NCBI RefSeq assembly: GCF_016756595.1
Contig: NZ_AP023257.1
Span: forward strand, 124,001-188,000
Direction: 5' to 3'
DNA length: 64,000 nucleotides
Origin: Mesorhizobium sp. L-2-11
Lineage (GTDB): Bacteria > Pseudomonadota > Alphaproteobacteria > Rhizobiales > Rhizobiaceae
The translations under genes were made by a program, and so were the position numbers. Below the pieces are notes generated by a model. It was not told the origin of the DNA. It did not search any database and saw only the letters and a list, made by a program, of their open reading frames with translations. This document shows positions 56,938-64,000 of the stretch, one piece after another (within the stretch, counting starts at the first letter, position 1; each line of letters begins with the position of its first letter).

Positions 56938-59547
56938 CTAGCTCCCCCGCGGTTTGGCGCGGCTGGTGGCGGTGGCGAGAAGCGGGTTCTCCGGCCAGAC
57001 ATGCCGGGGATAGCGACCACGCATCTCGGCCCGCACATCGGCCCAGGAGCCGCGCCAGAAACCGGGCAGGTCACGCGTCGTCTGGATCGGCCGGTGCGCC
57101 GGCGACAATAGCTCGAGCGTCAGCGGCACGCTGCCGTTGGCGATTGCCGGATGCCGGTCGAGACCGAACAGCTCCTGGACGCGGATCGCCAGCACCGGCC
57201 ATTCACCGTCATAGCGGATCGGCACCCGGCTGCCGGACGGAGCGTCGAAATGGGTCGGCGCCAGCGCCTCGATCCGGCGCTGCAGATCGTGCGGCACCAA
57301 TGCCATCAGGCCCGTCGAAAGCACGCCCGGATCGATCGCGGCAAAGGACGCCGCGCCGGAAAGGAAGGGCAGCAGCCAGTCGTCGAGGCGGTCGATGAGC
57401 GCCGCGTCGGAAACATCTGGCCAGGGCACGCCAAGACCGCGATACAGCCAGCCGAGCCGTTGGCGCAGCGTTTCCGCCTCTTTGCCCCATGGCAACAGCG
57501 ACAGCCCGTGTTGGCGCAAGGCGTCGAGGATGGCGCGATCGGCGGCGGCGCCGGCCGGCGCCGGCAGCATGCGTTCGGACAGGGTGATGGCGCCGAGGCG
57601 AACGGTTTCACGCACGCGCACCGCGCGCCGGTCGCGGTCGAAACTGGTTTCGCGGTTTGTCTCGATTTTTTGCGCAAGCGAAGCGCGAATGTCGGCCTCG
57701 TCTATCGCCGCCGCTGCGGTAATGCGGGCGTTCTGCGCCTTGCCCTGCAGATCGGCGACGACGAGCCAGGTTTGGCCCGCCAACGGGTCGGCGGCGTCGA
57801 GTATGGCGCCCGAACCGTTGGCCAGCACGAAACGGCCGCGCTCGCCGCGCGCCTTGGCGACGCGGTCCGGCCAGGCATGAATGAGGAGAGCGCCGGCGGC
57901 GCTACCCTCCCCCTTGAGGGGGTCCGAAGGACGGGCGAGACCCGTGGCTCGCCCCGGCACGTCCATCCGCGAAGCGGAGCGGGGTGGGGTCATGTCGGGC
58001 ACGCCATCGGCGACCCCACCCCGTCTCCCTCGCTTCGCTGCGCTCGGCTCGCTCGCCGACCCTCCCCTCGAGGGGGAGGGTAAGGCCAGCCGTTCGGCGA
58101 GTTGCCGCGCGGCGGTGGCGCGCGGCGATCTTTCGGATCGGAACCGCATCAGCCGCCGTTCGAGGTCGGCGCCTTCGCCGCCCAGGCCACGCTCGGTGAG
58201 CAGCACGGCAAGCATGGCCGCCTCGAACGCCTGGCCGGTGCTTGCCGCCTCGGCGACCATGTGAGCCAGCCGTACCGGCAGTGCCAGCCAGCGCATCGCA
58301 GCACCCGATTGCGTCAGGCGCCCTGCCTCGTCAATGGCGTCGAGCGCACGAAGCAGCGCCCTTGCCTCACTGAGTGCCGGGGCCGGCGGCGGGTCGAGAA
58401 AGGAGAGGCTCGACGGGTCGGCGACACCGAAGGCGGCGCAATCGAGCAGAAGTCCGGAAAGGTCAGCCTCGAGGATTTCCGGCGGCGTGAAGGCGGGAAG
58501 TGCCGCAGTCTGCTCGGCCCGCCACAGCCGGACGGCGACGCCCGGCTGCGTGCGGCCAGCGCGGCCGGCGCGCTGGTCGGCGGAGGCTTTGCTGACCCGC
58601 ACCGTCTCCAGCCGCGTCAGGCCGCTGGCCGGCTCGTAGCGCGGCAGGCGCGACAAGCCGGAATCGATGACGACGCGCACGCCGTCGATGGTAATCGAGG
58701 TCTCGGCGATCGAGGTCGCCAGCACCACCTTGCGGCGGCCGGACGGCGCCGGCTTGATGGCGGCGTCCTGCGCCTTGTTATCGAGCATGCCATAGAGCGG
58801 CACGATGTCGGTGTCGGCGCTGACGCGGCCTTGCAGCCGCTCGGCAGTGCGTTCGATCTCGCGTTGGCCGGGCAGGAAGGCGAGCACGCTGCCGCTCTCC
58901 TCGGCAAGGGCCGCGCGGATCGCCTTGGCCATGGCGTCCTCGATGGCGATGCCGGCCGGCCGCTCGTCGTAGCGGATGTCGACAGGAAAGGCGCGGCCCT
59001 CGCTCTCGACCACGGGGGCGCTGGAAAGCAGCCGCGCGACGCGCGCGCCGTCGAGCGTCGCCGACATGACCAGCAATCGCAGATCGGGCCTCAGCGCACC
59101 TTGCACATCGAGCGCCAGCGCCAGACCAAAATCGCCGTCGAGCGAGCGCTCGTGGAACTCGTCGAAGAAGACCGCCGAGACATCGTGCAACTCCGGATCG
59201 TCGAGGATCATCCGCGACAGCACGCCTTCGGTGACGACGAGGATCCTGGTCCTCGCAGAAGTGCGGTTCTCCATCCGCATGGCATAGCCGACCGTTTCGC
59301 CGGGCTGCTCGCCGAGCAGTTCAGCCATGCGGCGGGCGGCAGCGCGGGCAGCGAGCCGGCGCGGCTCGAGCACAATAATCTTCCCCTTGCCGAGCCATGC
59401 TGCATCGAGCAACGCCAGCGGCACCAGCGTCGTCTTGCCGGCGCCGGGCGGCGCCACCAGCACGGCACTGTTGCCATGGCCGAGCGCTTCAGCGAGCGCC
59501 GGCAGCACGGCGGAGACCGGAAGCTCTGGCAAGGATTTTCTGGTCAT
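56938..59547 (-). CDS. hrpB: ATP-dependent helicase HrpB with an in-frame repeat insertion
   Basis: HrpB is a DEAH-type helicase of poorly known function. The 869-residue protein has Walker A VAPPGAGKTTLVPLAL near residue 45, the DEAH-like box FFDEFHERSL, SAT in LLVMSATLDG, the motif VI-type DQRAGRAGRTQPGVAVRL, and an HrpB C-terminal domain. Between about residues 488 and 548 the sequence turns low-complexity (ALPSPSRGGSASEPSAAKRG and onward); this is a palindromic repeat of family C inserted in frame. Without it the length would match the usual 810-820. ATG 59547 is preferred. Confidence 0.92.
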   Translation of the reverse strand: MTRKSLPELPVSAVLPALAEALGHGNSAVLVAPPGAGKTTLVPLALLDAAWLGKGKIIVLEPRRLAARAAARRMAELLGEQPGETVGYAMRMENRTSARTRILVVTEGVLSRMILDDPELHDVSAVFFDEFHERSLDGDFGLALALDVQGALRPDLRLLVMSATLDGARVARLLSSAPVVESEGRAFPVDIRYDERPAGIAIEDAMAKAIRAALAEESGSVLAFLPGQREIERTAERLQGRVSADTDIVPLYGMLDNKAQDAAIKPAPSGRRKVVLATSIAETSITIDGVRVVIDSGLSRLPRYEPASGLTRLETVRVSKASADQRAGRAGRTQPGVAVRLWRAEQTAALPAFTPPEILEADLSGLLLDCAAFGVADPSSLSFLDPPPAPALSEARALLRALDAIDEAGRLTQSGAAMRWLALPVRLAHMVAEAASTGQAFEAAMLAVLLTERGLGGEGADLERRLMRFRSERSPRATAARQLAERLALPSPSRGGSASEPSAAKRGRRGGVADGVPDMTPPRSASRMDVPGRATGLARPSDPLKGEGSAAGALLIHAWPDRVAKARGERGRFVLANGSGAILDAADPLAGQTWLVVADLQGKAQNARITAAAAIDEADIRASLAQKIETNRETSFDRDRRAVRVRETVRLGAITLSERMLPAPAGAAADRAILDALRQHGLSLLPWGKEAETLRQRLGWLYRGLGVPWPDVSDAALIDRLDDWLLPFLSGAASFAAIDPGVLSTGLMALVPHDLQRRIEALAPTHFDAPSGSRVPIRYDGEWPVLAIRVQELFGLDRHPAIANGSVPLTLELLSPAHRPIQTTRDLPGFWRGSWADVRAEMRGRYPRHVWPENPLLATATSRAKPRGS
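57902..58085. repeat. Family C palindromic repeat inserted inside hrpB
   Basis: Arms CTACCCTCCCCCTTGAGGGG (57902-57921) and CCTCCCCTCGAGGGGGAGGG (58061-58080) are near-complementary. They end in the same GGGAGGGTAAGG as the copy at 5800-5916. Inside are GCGGGGTGGGGTC- and GACCCCACCCCG-type segments. It lies within the hrpB open frame, in the region between the helicase core and the C-terminal domain. It does not shift the frame or add a stop. Confidence 0.85.
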
Positions 59548-59946
59548 TGTTTCAGGGATGTATCCATCCAATCGCGGCAGGTCGGTCGCGCCCCGCATAT
59601 CAGCGGCGGCGGTCGCCGCGCAACATCAACGGCACAACTCAAGGCGGGGCCACCTCCTCGCCATAGTCAAAGGCGGGAGCCACCGACGATGGCGCGGCCA
59701 AGGAGCGACAGGAGGTCTGGATATTTCCTGAGAGAACGGCGCGGCCGGGACCACCGCTCAGATGCATGCAAATTATGCTGCAGCGCAGCGACGAATTCGC
59801 TTGCGTTGTTTAGTAAAAATTGCATCACTAAACAAATTACTAAACATCGGACGCTCTACCGCGCGTCGTCATGTTTAGACCCCTGAGGAGGGGGTTGAGG
59901 TTTTTGGAACCGTCATCCGGGCGCGTTTCGCAAATGGGAGGAAGGC
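59548..59946 (+). promoter_or_regulatory. Control region of the carbohydrate ABC operon with repeated ACTAAAC boxes
   Basis: The 399-base gap contains GTTTAGT (59808-59814), ACTAAAC (59827-59833), ACTAAAC (59839-59845) and GTTTAG (59873-59878). The first two form a perfect dyad with a 12-base spacer; the second and third are direct repeats at 12-base distance. This clustering suggests a repressor or activator site. The rest is GC-rich with nothing else recognised. Confidence 0.55.
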
Positions 59947-61278
59947 ATGAAATCGACCTTGAAACTGACGTTGGGACTGACCTCGGCGATGTTTGCGTCG
60001 ACCGCCGTTTCGAACGTCGCGCAGGCGGAAGATCTGACGCTTTGCTGGGCAGCTTGGGACCCGGCCAACGCGCTCGTCGAATTGTCCAAGGATTTTACCA
60101 AGGAAACCGGCATCGGCATGAAATTCGAATTCGTGCCGTGGACCAATTATGCTGATCGTTTCCTCAACGAACTTAATTCCAAGGGCAAGCTGTGCGACCT
60201 GATCATCGGTGACAGCCAGTGGATCGGCGGCTCGGCCGAGAACGGCCACTACGTCAAGCTGAACGACTTCTTCGACAAGGAGAAGATCAGCATGGACGAC
60301 TTCGTGCCGGCGACCGTCGTCGGCTACTCCGAATGGCCGAAGAACTCGCCGAATTACTGGGCGTTGCCGGCCATGGGCGATGTCGTCGGCTGGACCTATC
60401 GCAAGGACTGGTTCTCCAAGCCGGAACTGCAGAAGGAGTTCAAGGAAAAGTACGGCTGGGATCTCGCAGCGCCGACGACCTTCGACCAGTTGAAGCAGAT
60501 CGCCGAGTTCTTCCAGAAGCGCGAGGTCGACGGCAAGACAGTCTATGGCGCGTCGATCTACACCGAGCGCGGCTCCGAAGGCATCACCATGGGCGCCATG
60601 GACGTGCTCTACAGCTTCGGCTTCAATTATGAAAATCCCGACAAGCCCTACGAGATGGACGGCTTCGTCAACTCCGACAAATCGGCGAACGGCCTGGAGT
60701 TCTATAAGGCGCTCTATGACTGCTGCACGCCTCCCGGGGCTTCGAACAGCTACATGGGCGAAGGCGTCGATGCCTTCAAATCCGGCCAGGTGGCGATGCA
60801 CATGAACTTCGCCTTTACCTGGCCAGGCCTGCAGAAGGACGAAAATGTCGGTGGCGACAGGATTGGTTATTTCGCCAATCCCAAGGGTCCTGACGGCAAT
60901 CAGTTCGCCCAGCTTGGCGGCCAGGGCATCTCGGTGGTCTCCTATTCGGACAAGCAGGAGGCCGCGCTCAAATACATAAAATGGTTCGCCAACAAGGACG
61001 TGCAGGCCAAATGGTGGTCGCTCGGCGGCTTTTCCTGCCTCAACGCGGTCGTCAAGGATCCAGGCTTCCCGGCCAGCCAGCCTTACGCGCAGACCTTCCT
61101 CGACTCCATGGCCATCGTGAAGGATTTTTGGGCAGAGCCCAGCTATGCGCCGCTGCTGCAGGCGTCGCAGAAGCGCTTCCATGACTATGTTGTCGCCGGC
61201 CAGGGGTCGGCCAAGGATGCACTTGATGGCCTGGTCAAGGACTGGACCGAGGTGTTCCAGGACGATGGCAAGATGTAA
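59947..61278 (+). CDS. Carbohydrate ABC transporter substrate-binding protein
   Basis: The 443-residue product has a signal peptide (MKSTLKLTLGLTSAMFASTA, cleavage likely after NVAQA) and a class I sugar-binding fold typical of the MalE/ExtSBP1 family (FTKETGIGMKFEFVPWTNYA, then DLIIGDSQWIGGSAENG, and FKSGQVAMHMNFAFTWPGLQ). GGAGG precedes the ATG. Two Cys pairs are seen (CC near residue 260). It heads an operon with two permeases, a small membrane protein and an ATPase. The sugar or polyol is unknown. Confidence 0.88.
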   Translation: MKSTLKLTLGLTSAMFASTAVSNVAQAEDLTLCWAAWDPANALVELSKDFTKETGIGMKFEFVPWTNYADRFLNELNSKGKLCDLIIGDSQWIGGSAENGHYVKLNDFFDKEKISMDDFVPATVVGYSEWPKNSPNYWALPAMGDVVGWTYRKDWFSKPELQKEFKEKYGWDLAAPTTFDQLKQIAEFFQKREVDGKTVYGASIYTERGSEGITMGAMDVLYSFGFNYENPDKPYEMDGFVNSDKSANGLEFYKALYDCCTPPGASNSYMGEGVDAFKSGQVAMHMNFAFTWPGLQKDENVGGDRIGYFANPKGPDGNQFAQLGGQGISVVSYSDKQEAALKYIKWFANKDVQAKWWSLGGFSCLNAVVKDPGFPASQPYAQTFLDSMAIVKDFWAEPSYAPLLQASQKRFHDYVVAGQGSAKDALDGLVKDWTEVFQDDGKM

Positions 61279-61319
61279 TTGGGGCAAGACCTAACCGGCT
61301 CCTCCCGAGCCACGACCGC

Positions 61320-61349
61320 GTGTCCCGTGCCACCCTTGGCACGGGACAC
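61320..61349 (+). promoter_or_regulatory. Strong intercistronic hairpin after the binding-protein gene
   Basis: GTGTCCCGTGCCA (61320-61332) and TGGCACGGGACAC (61337-61349) form a perfect 13-base stem with a CCCT loop. No T-run follows, so it is unlikely to stop transcription completely. Such stems between a binding-protein gene and its permease gene often protect the upstream mRNA and make the binding protein more abundant. Confidence 0.75.
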
Positions 61350-61403
61350 AGCTCAGATAAATTCCATTGTCGAGACACCCAAGTGACCGAAGCGGGACTG
61401 ACC

Positions 61404-62351
61404 ATGCTCAATCGGACTGCGGACAGCGTTGCCCGGGCTACGCCTGAGCCGTTGGCCCGCAAGGTCCGAGGCATCAGCGACAAGGGCCTCGCCTGGCTGT
61501 TCATCTCACCGACGATCCTGTTGCTGCTCGCCATCAACATCTTCCCGCTGTTCTGGGCGATCTATCTGTCCTTCACCAACTACCGCGCCAATCGTCCCAA
61601 CGAGGTGGTCAGGAATGTCGGCCTGGCCAATTACAAGCGCATCCTCGGCGACCAGGACATCTGGATCGCCATGCAGACGACGGCGCATTTCGTGTTCTGG
61701 ACCATCCTGCTGCAGACCCTGATCGGCTTCACGCTGGCCTGGCTGATCGACCGAAAATTTCGCGGCCACGCCTTCTGGACGACCATCATTCTGGTGCCGA
61801 TGATGCTGTCGCCGGCAGTGGTTGGCAATTTCTGGCGCTTCCTCTACGAGCCACAGATCGGGCTGTTCGCCTACGCCATCTCGTTCGTCACCGGCATCCC
61901 GGCAACGCAGATCGGCATGCTCTCCAACGTGTCGCTGGCGCCGTGGTCGATCGTCATCGTCGACACCTGGATGTGGACGCCTTACGTGATGCTGATCTGT
62001 CTCGCCGGCCTGCGCTCGATCCCCGAATACATCTACGAGGCAGCCGAGGTCGACCGCGCCTCCAATTGGCGGCAGTTCTGGTCGATCACGCTGCCGATGG
62101 CGCTGCCGTTCATCATGCTGGCGGTGCTGTTCCGCGGCATCGAGAATTTTAAGATGTTCGACATGGTCAACCTGCTGACCGGCGGCGGACCGGGATCGAC
62201 CACCGAGGTCGCTTCGATCACGCTGAAGCGGCAGGCCTTCGAAAGCTGGCGGACCGGCTATTCCTCGGCCTTCGCCATCATCCTATTCGTTGCGGTGTTC
62301 GGGCTGGCCAACATCTATGTCAAGGCGCTCAACAAGGTGAAGCAGAGATGA
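61404..62351 (+). CDS. Carbohydrate ABC transporter permease (MalF type)
   Basis: The roughly 315-residue protein has six membrane segments starting WLFISPTILLLLAINIFPLF, and a cytoplasmic EAA loop EAAEVDRASNWRQFWSITLP. It is the first membrane subunit. ATG 61404 is used; GTG 61383 is possible. It overlaps the second permease gene by four bases. The large hairpin at 61320 lies before it. Confidence 0.9.
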   Translation: MLNRTADSVARATPEPLARKVRGISDKGLAWLFISPTILLLLAINIFPLFWAIYLSFTNYRANRPNEVVRNVGLANYKRILGDQDIWIAMQTTAHFVFWTILLQTLIGFTLAWLIDRKFRGHAFWTTIILVPMMLSPAVVGNFWRFLYEPQIGLFAYAISFVTGIPATQIGMLSNVSLAPWSIVIVDTWMWTPYVMLICLAGLRSIPEYIYEAAEVDRASNWRQFWSITLPMALPFIMLAVLFRGIENFKMFDMVNLLTGGGPGSTTEVASITLKRQAFESWRTGYSSAFAIILFVAVFGLANIYVKALNKVKQR

Positions 62352-63298
62352 GCCTGACGTCAGCCCATTCTGTCGTCGCACCCTCGGTCACGTCGAAACG
62401 CGTCGCCGGCACGATCATCGTGCTTTACGCGCTGATCTCGATCGTGCCGCTGTTGTGGATCTTCGCCACCAGCTTCAAGACGCCGCCGGATTCGATTGCC
62501 TATCCGCCCAAGATCCTGTTCCAGCCGAGCCTCGAGGGCTACTGCAATCTGTTCTCGACCCGCACAAGGCAGACACCGGAATACATCAACGCGCTGGGAC
62601 CGGCGACGGGCATCTGCGATGAGACAGTGCGCAAGCGCAACATGGTGATCGCCGGCGCGTCCAATTTCATGCCGCGCTTCGTCAATTCGCTGATCATCGC
62701 CTTCGGCTCGACCTTTTGCGCGGTGTTCCTCGGCACATTGTCGGCCTATGGCTTCTCGCGCTTCAAGGTGCCGCTGGCCGACGACCTTTTGTTCTTCATC
62801 CTGTCGACGCGGATGATGCCGCCGATCGCGGTCGCAATTCCCATCTACCTGATGTATCGCGAGCTTGGCCTGTCGGACACCGCGCTCGGCATGATCCTGC
62901 TCTATACGGCGGTCAATGTGTCGCTCGCCGTGTGGCTGCTGAAGGGCTTCATCGACGAGATCCCGCGCGAGTACGAAGAAGCAGCGATGATCGACGGATA
63001 TACGCGGCTGCAGGCCTTCTGGCGGACCGTTCTGCCGCAGGCGACCACCGGCATTGCCGCGACCGCCATCTTCTGCCTGATCTTCGCCTGGAACGAATAT
63101 GCCTTCGCCGCCCTTTTGACCTCGGGCACCGCGCAGACCGCACCGCCCTTCATCCCGACCATCATCGGCGAAGGCGGCCAGGACTGGCCTGCGGTCGCCG
63201 CAGGAACGACGATCTTCCTGGTGCCGATCCTGGTGTTCACCATCCTGCTTCGCAAGCAGTTGCTGCGTGGCATCACCTTCGGCGCGGTGCGCAAATGA
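62348..63298 (+). CDS. Carbohydrate ABC transporter permease (MalG type)
   Basis: The 316-residue protein has six membrane segments and the MalG-type EAA loop EEAAMIDGYTRLQAFWRTVL. Its first outer loop is longer than usual (about residues 60-100, with FSTRTRQTPEYINALGPATG and two Cys). The start overlaps the previous gene and its stop overlaps the next in ATGA junctions, so translation is coupled. Confidence 0.9.
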   Translation: MSLTSAHSVVAPSVTSKRVAGTIIVLYALISIVPLLWIFATSFKTPPDSIAYPPKILFQPSLEGYCNLFSTRTRQTPEYINALGPATGICDETVRKRNMVIAGASNFMPRFVNSLIIAFGSTFCAVFLGTLSAYGFSRFKVPLADDLLFFILSTRMMPPIAVAIPIYLMYRELGLSDTALGMILLYTAVNVSLAVWLLKGFIDEIPREYEEAAMIDGYTRLQAFWRTVLPQATTGIAATAIFCLIFAWNEYAFAALLTSGTAQTAPPFIPTIIGEGGQDWPAVAAGTTIFLVPILVFTILLRKQLLRGITFGAVRK

Positions 63299-63501
63299 GC
63301 CTGACCCAACCCGCAAAACGCAAGTCGCGCTGGCCGCGTGCGCTCCGGCGCGGCCTGATGGAGAACGTCGCCACAGCGATCATTGCCATTGGCTTCCTGA
63401 TGCTGTTCCAGCCGTTCGCGCTGCCGCTCTACACCTATTCCTTCATCACCATGCTGGCCGGCACGGCGATGTTCATCATCGTCTCGAAGTTTCCGGAGTA
63501 G
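63295..63501 (+). CDS. Small membrane protein of the ABC operon
   Basis: The 68-residue product begins MSLTQPAKRKSRWPRALRRG, a basic cytoplasmic tail, then has two hydrophobic segments (VATAIIAIGFLMLFQPFALP and YTYSFITMLAGTAMFIIVSK). ATG 63295 overlaps the permease stop by four bases and the ATPase ATG follows four bases after its stop. The tight coupling on both sides supports a real gene. It may be an accessory subunit, comparable in position to DUF2160-type proteins in glycerol transporters, but the family is not recognised. Confidence 0.78.
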   Translation: MSLTQPAKRKSRWPRALRRGLMENVATAIIAIGFLMLFQPFALPLYTYSFITMLAGTAMFIIVSKFPE

Positions 63502-63504
63502 ACG

Positions 63505-64000
63505 ATGGCGGAGATCAGGGTCGAGCATCTGAGGAAGGCATTCGGCGATTTCGTCGCCGTGCAGGATTCCAACTTTGTCGTTAGAGACGGTGAGTTCTTC
63601 GTCATGCTGGGGCCGTCGGGTTGCGGCAAGACGACGACGCTGCGCATGATCGCCGGCCTGGAATTGCCGACAGGCGGCAAGATCCTGCTTGGTGGCGAGG
63701 ACGTCACCATGCGGCGTGCCCGCGAGCGCGACATCGCCTTCGTCTTCCAGCTGTTCGCGCTCTATCCGCATATGAATGTGCGCAAGAACATCGGCTTCCC
63801 GCTGCTGGCGCAAGGCACGCCAGGCATCGAAATCCGCCGGCGCGTCGAAGAGACGGCGAAGCTGTTGCGCATCGACCATCTGCTCAACAAATCGGTCTCC
63901 GGTCTTGCCGGCGGCGATCGCCAGCGTGTGGCGCTCGGCCGCGCCATCGTGCGGCGGCCAAAATGCTTCCTGATGGACGAGCCGCTCGGCACGCTCGACA
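63505..64000 (+). CDS. Carbohydrate ABC transporter ATP-binding protein (cut by window end)
   Basis: The visible 165 residues have Walker A LGPSGCGKTTTLRMIAGLEL near residue 37, the Q-loop FVFQLFALYPH, and Walker B CFLMDEPLGTLD. The signature is LAGGDRQRVALGRA, where Ala replaces the usual Ser of LSGGQ. The MalK/UgpC-type group is likely. The C-terminal TOBE region is outside the window. Confidence 0.92.
   Translation, partial: MAEIRVEHLRKAFGDFVAVQDSNFVVRDGEFFVMLGPSGCGKTTTLRMIAGLELPTGGKILLGGEDVTMRRARERDIAFVFQLFALYPHMNVRKNIGFPLLAQGTPGIEIRRRVEETAKLLRIDHLLNKSVSGLAGGDRQRVALGRAIVRRPKCFLMDEPLGTLD

Noticed and set aside
59875..61287. A 470-codon open frame opposite the sugar-binding protein gene
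   Set aside because: It shows the composition expected of an antisense shadow and lies over a well-supported gene with a signal peptide and ribosome binding site.

Overview
The window is GC-rich, densely coded chromosomal DNA from an alphaproteobacterium of the order Hyphomicrobiales, most likely Mesorhizobium or a close relative (inference). The signs are an ActS/ActR redox two-component pair, MmcB, a malic enzyme with a phosphotransacetylase-like tail, a rhizobial Irr/ICE-type iron box, and several families of palindromic intergenic repeats resembling rhizobial RIME elements. No rRNA, tRNA, CRISPR array, prophage or conjugative region was seen. The only complete mobile element is one IS4-type insertion sequence.

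Layout. 1-1.2 kb: fdhD-fdsD, the end of a formate dehydrogenase cluster. 1.3-8.1 kb (minus): a LysR gene followed by a polyamine-type ABC transporter (binding protein, ATPase, two permeases) and gamma-aminobutyraldehyde dehydrogenase, a putrescine/GABA uptake and oxidation module. 8.2-9.6 kb: Rrf2 regulator plus thioredoxin-reductase-like flavoprotein. 9.5-15.9 kb: a DeoR regulator divergent from a choline-kinase-like gene coupled to a sarcosine/dimethylglycine-dehydrogenase-like flavoprotein, then a methyltransferase and a second choline-kinase-like gene. 15.9-20.4 kb (minus): ilvD, a cytosine-deaminase-like amidohydrolase, a small lipoprotein and an EamA exporter. 20.7-27.5 kb: VOC protein, prfC, a DAO-type oxidase, an amidase with a frameshifted end, a class II glutamine amidotransferase with a DUF6356 protein, and an Lrp/AsnC regulator. 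27.5-32.7 kb: dut, a HAD phosphatase gene with an in-frame TAG, a PEP-mutase-family protein coupled to a trans-3-hydroxyproline-dehydratase-like enzyme, an EI24/CysZ-like membrane protein and a PfkB sugar kinase. 32.7-37.9 kb: divergent maeB and mutS. 37.9-39.3 kb: the insertion sequence inside an older repeat. 39.3-43.3 kb (minus): copper ATPase and DUF305 protein behind a CueR-type promoter, then an aldo/keto reductase. 43.5-53.3 kb (mostly plus): glnD, murJ, trpS, a universal stress protein, a NifU-like scaffold behind an ICE box, an L,D-transpeptidase lipoprotein, cueR and mmcB. 53.6-59.5 kb (minus): nhaA, actR, actS, hrpB. 59.9-64 kb: a carbohydrate ABC transporter operon with a tiny membrane protein, cut by the window edge.

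How genes work together. The copper regulator gene and its likely target promoter are both present but about 8.7 kb apart. ActSR sits next to nhaA and may link redox or acid response to pH homeostasis (inference). Two regulators (Rrf2 and Lrp) have operator-like dyads over their -10 regions and start codons at the predicted transcription start, suggesting leaderless, autoregulated mRNAs. The most notable irregularities are a nonsense codon in the HAD gene, a one-base frameshift at the end of the amidase gene, an about 184-bp palindromic repeat inserted in frame in hrpB, and mosaic repeats sharing one central core. No wholly new biological system was recognised.
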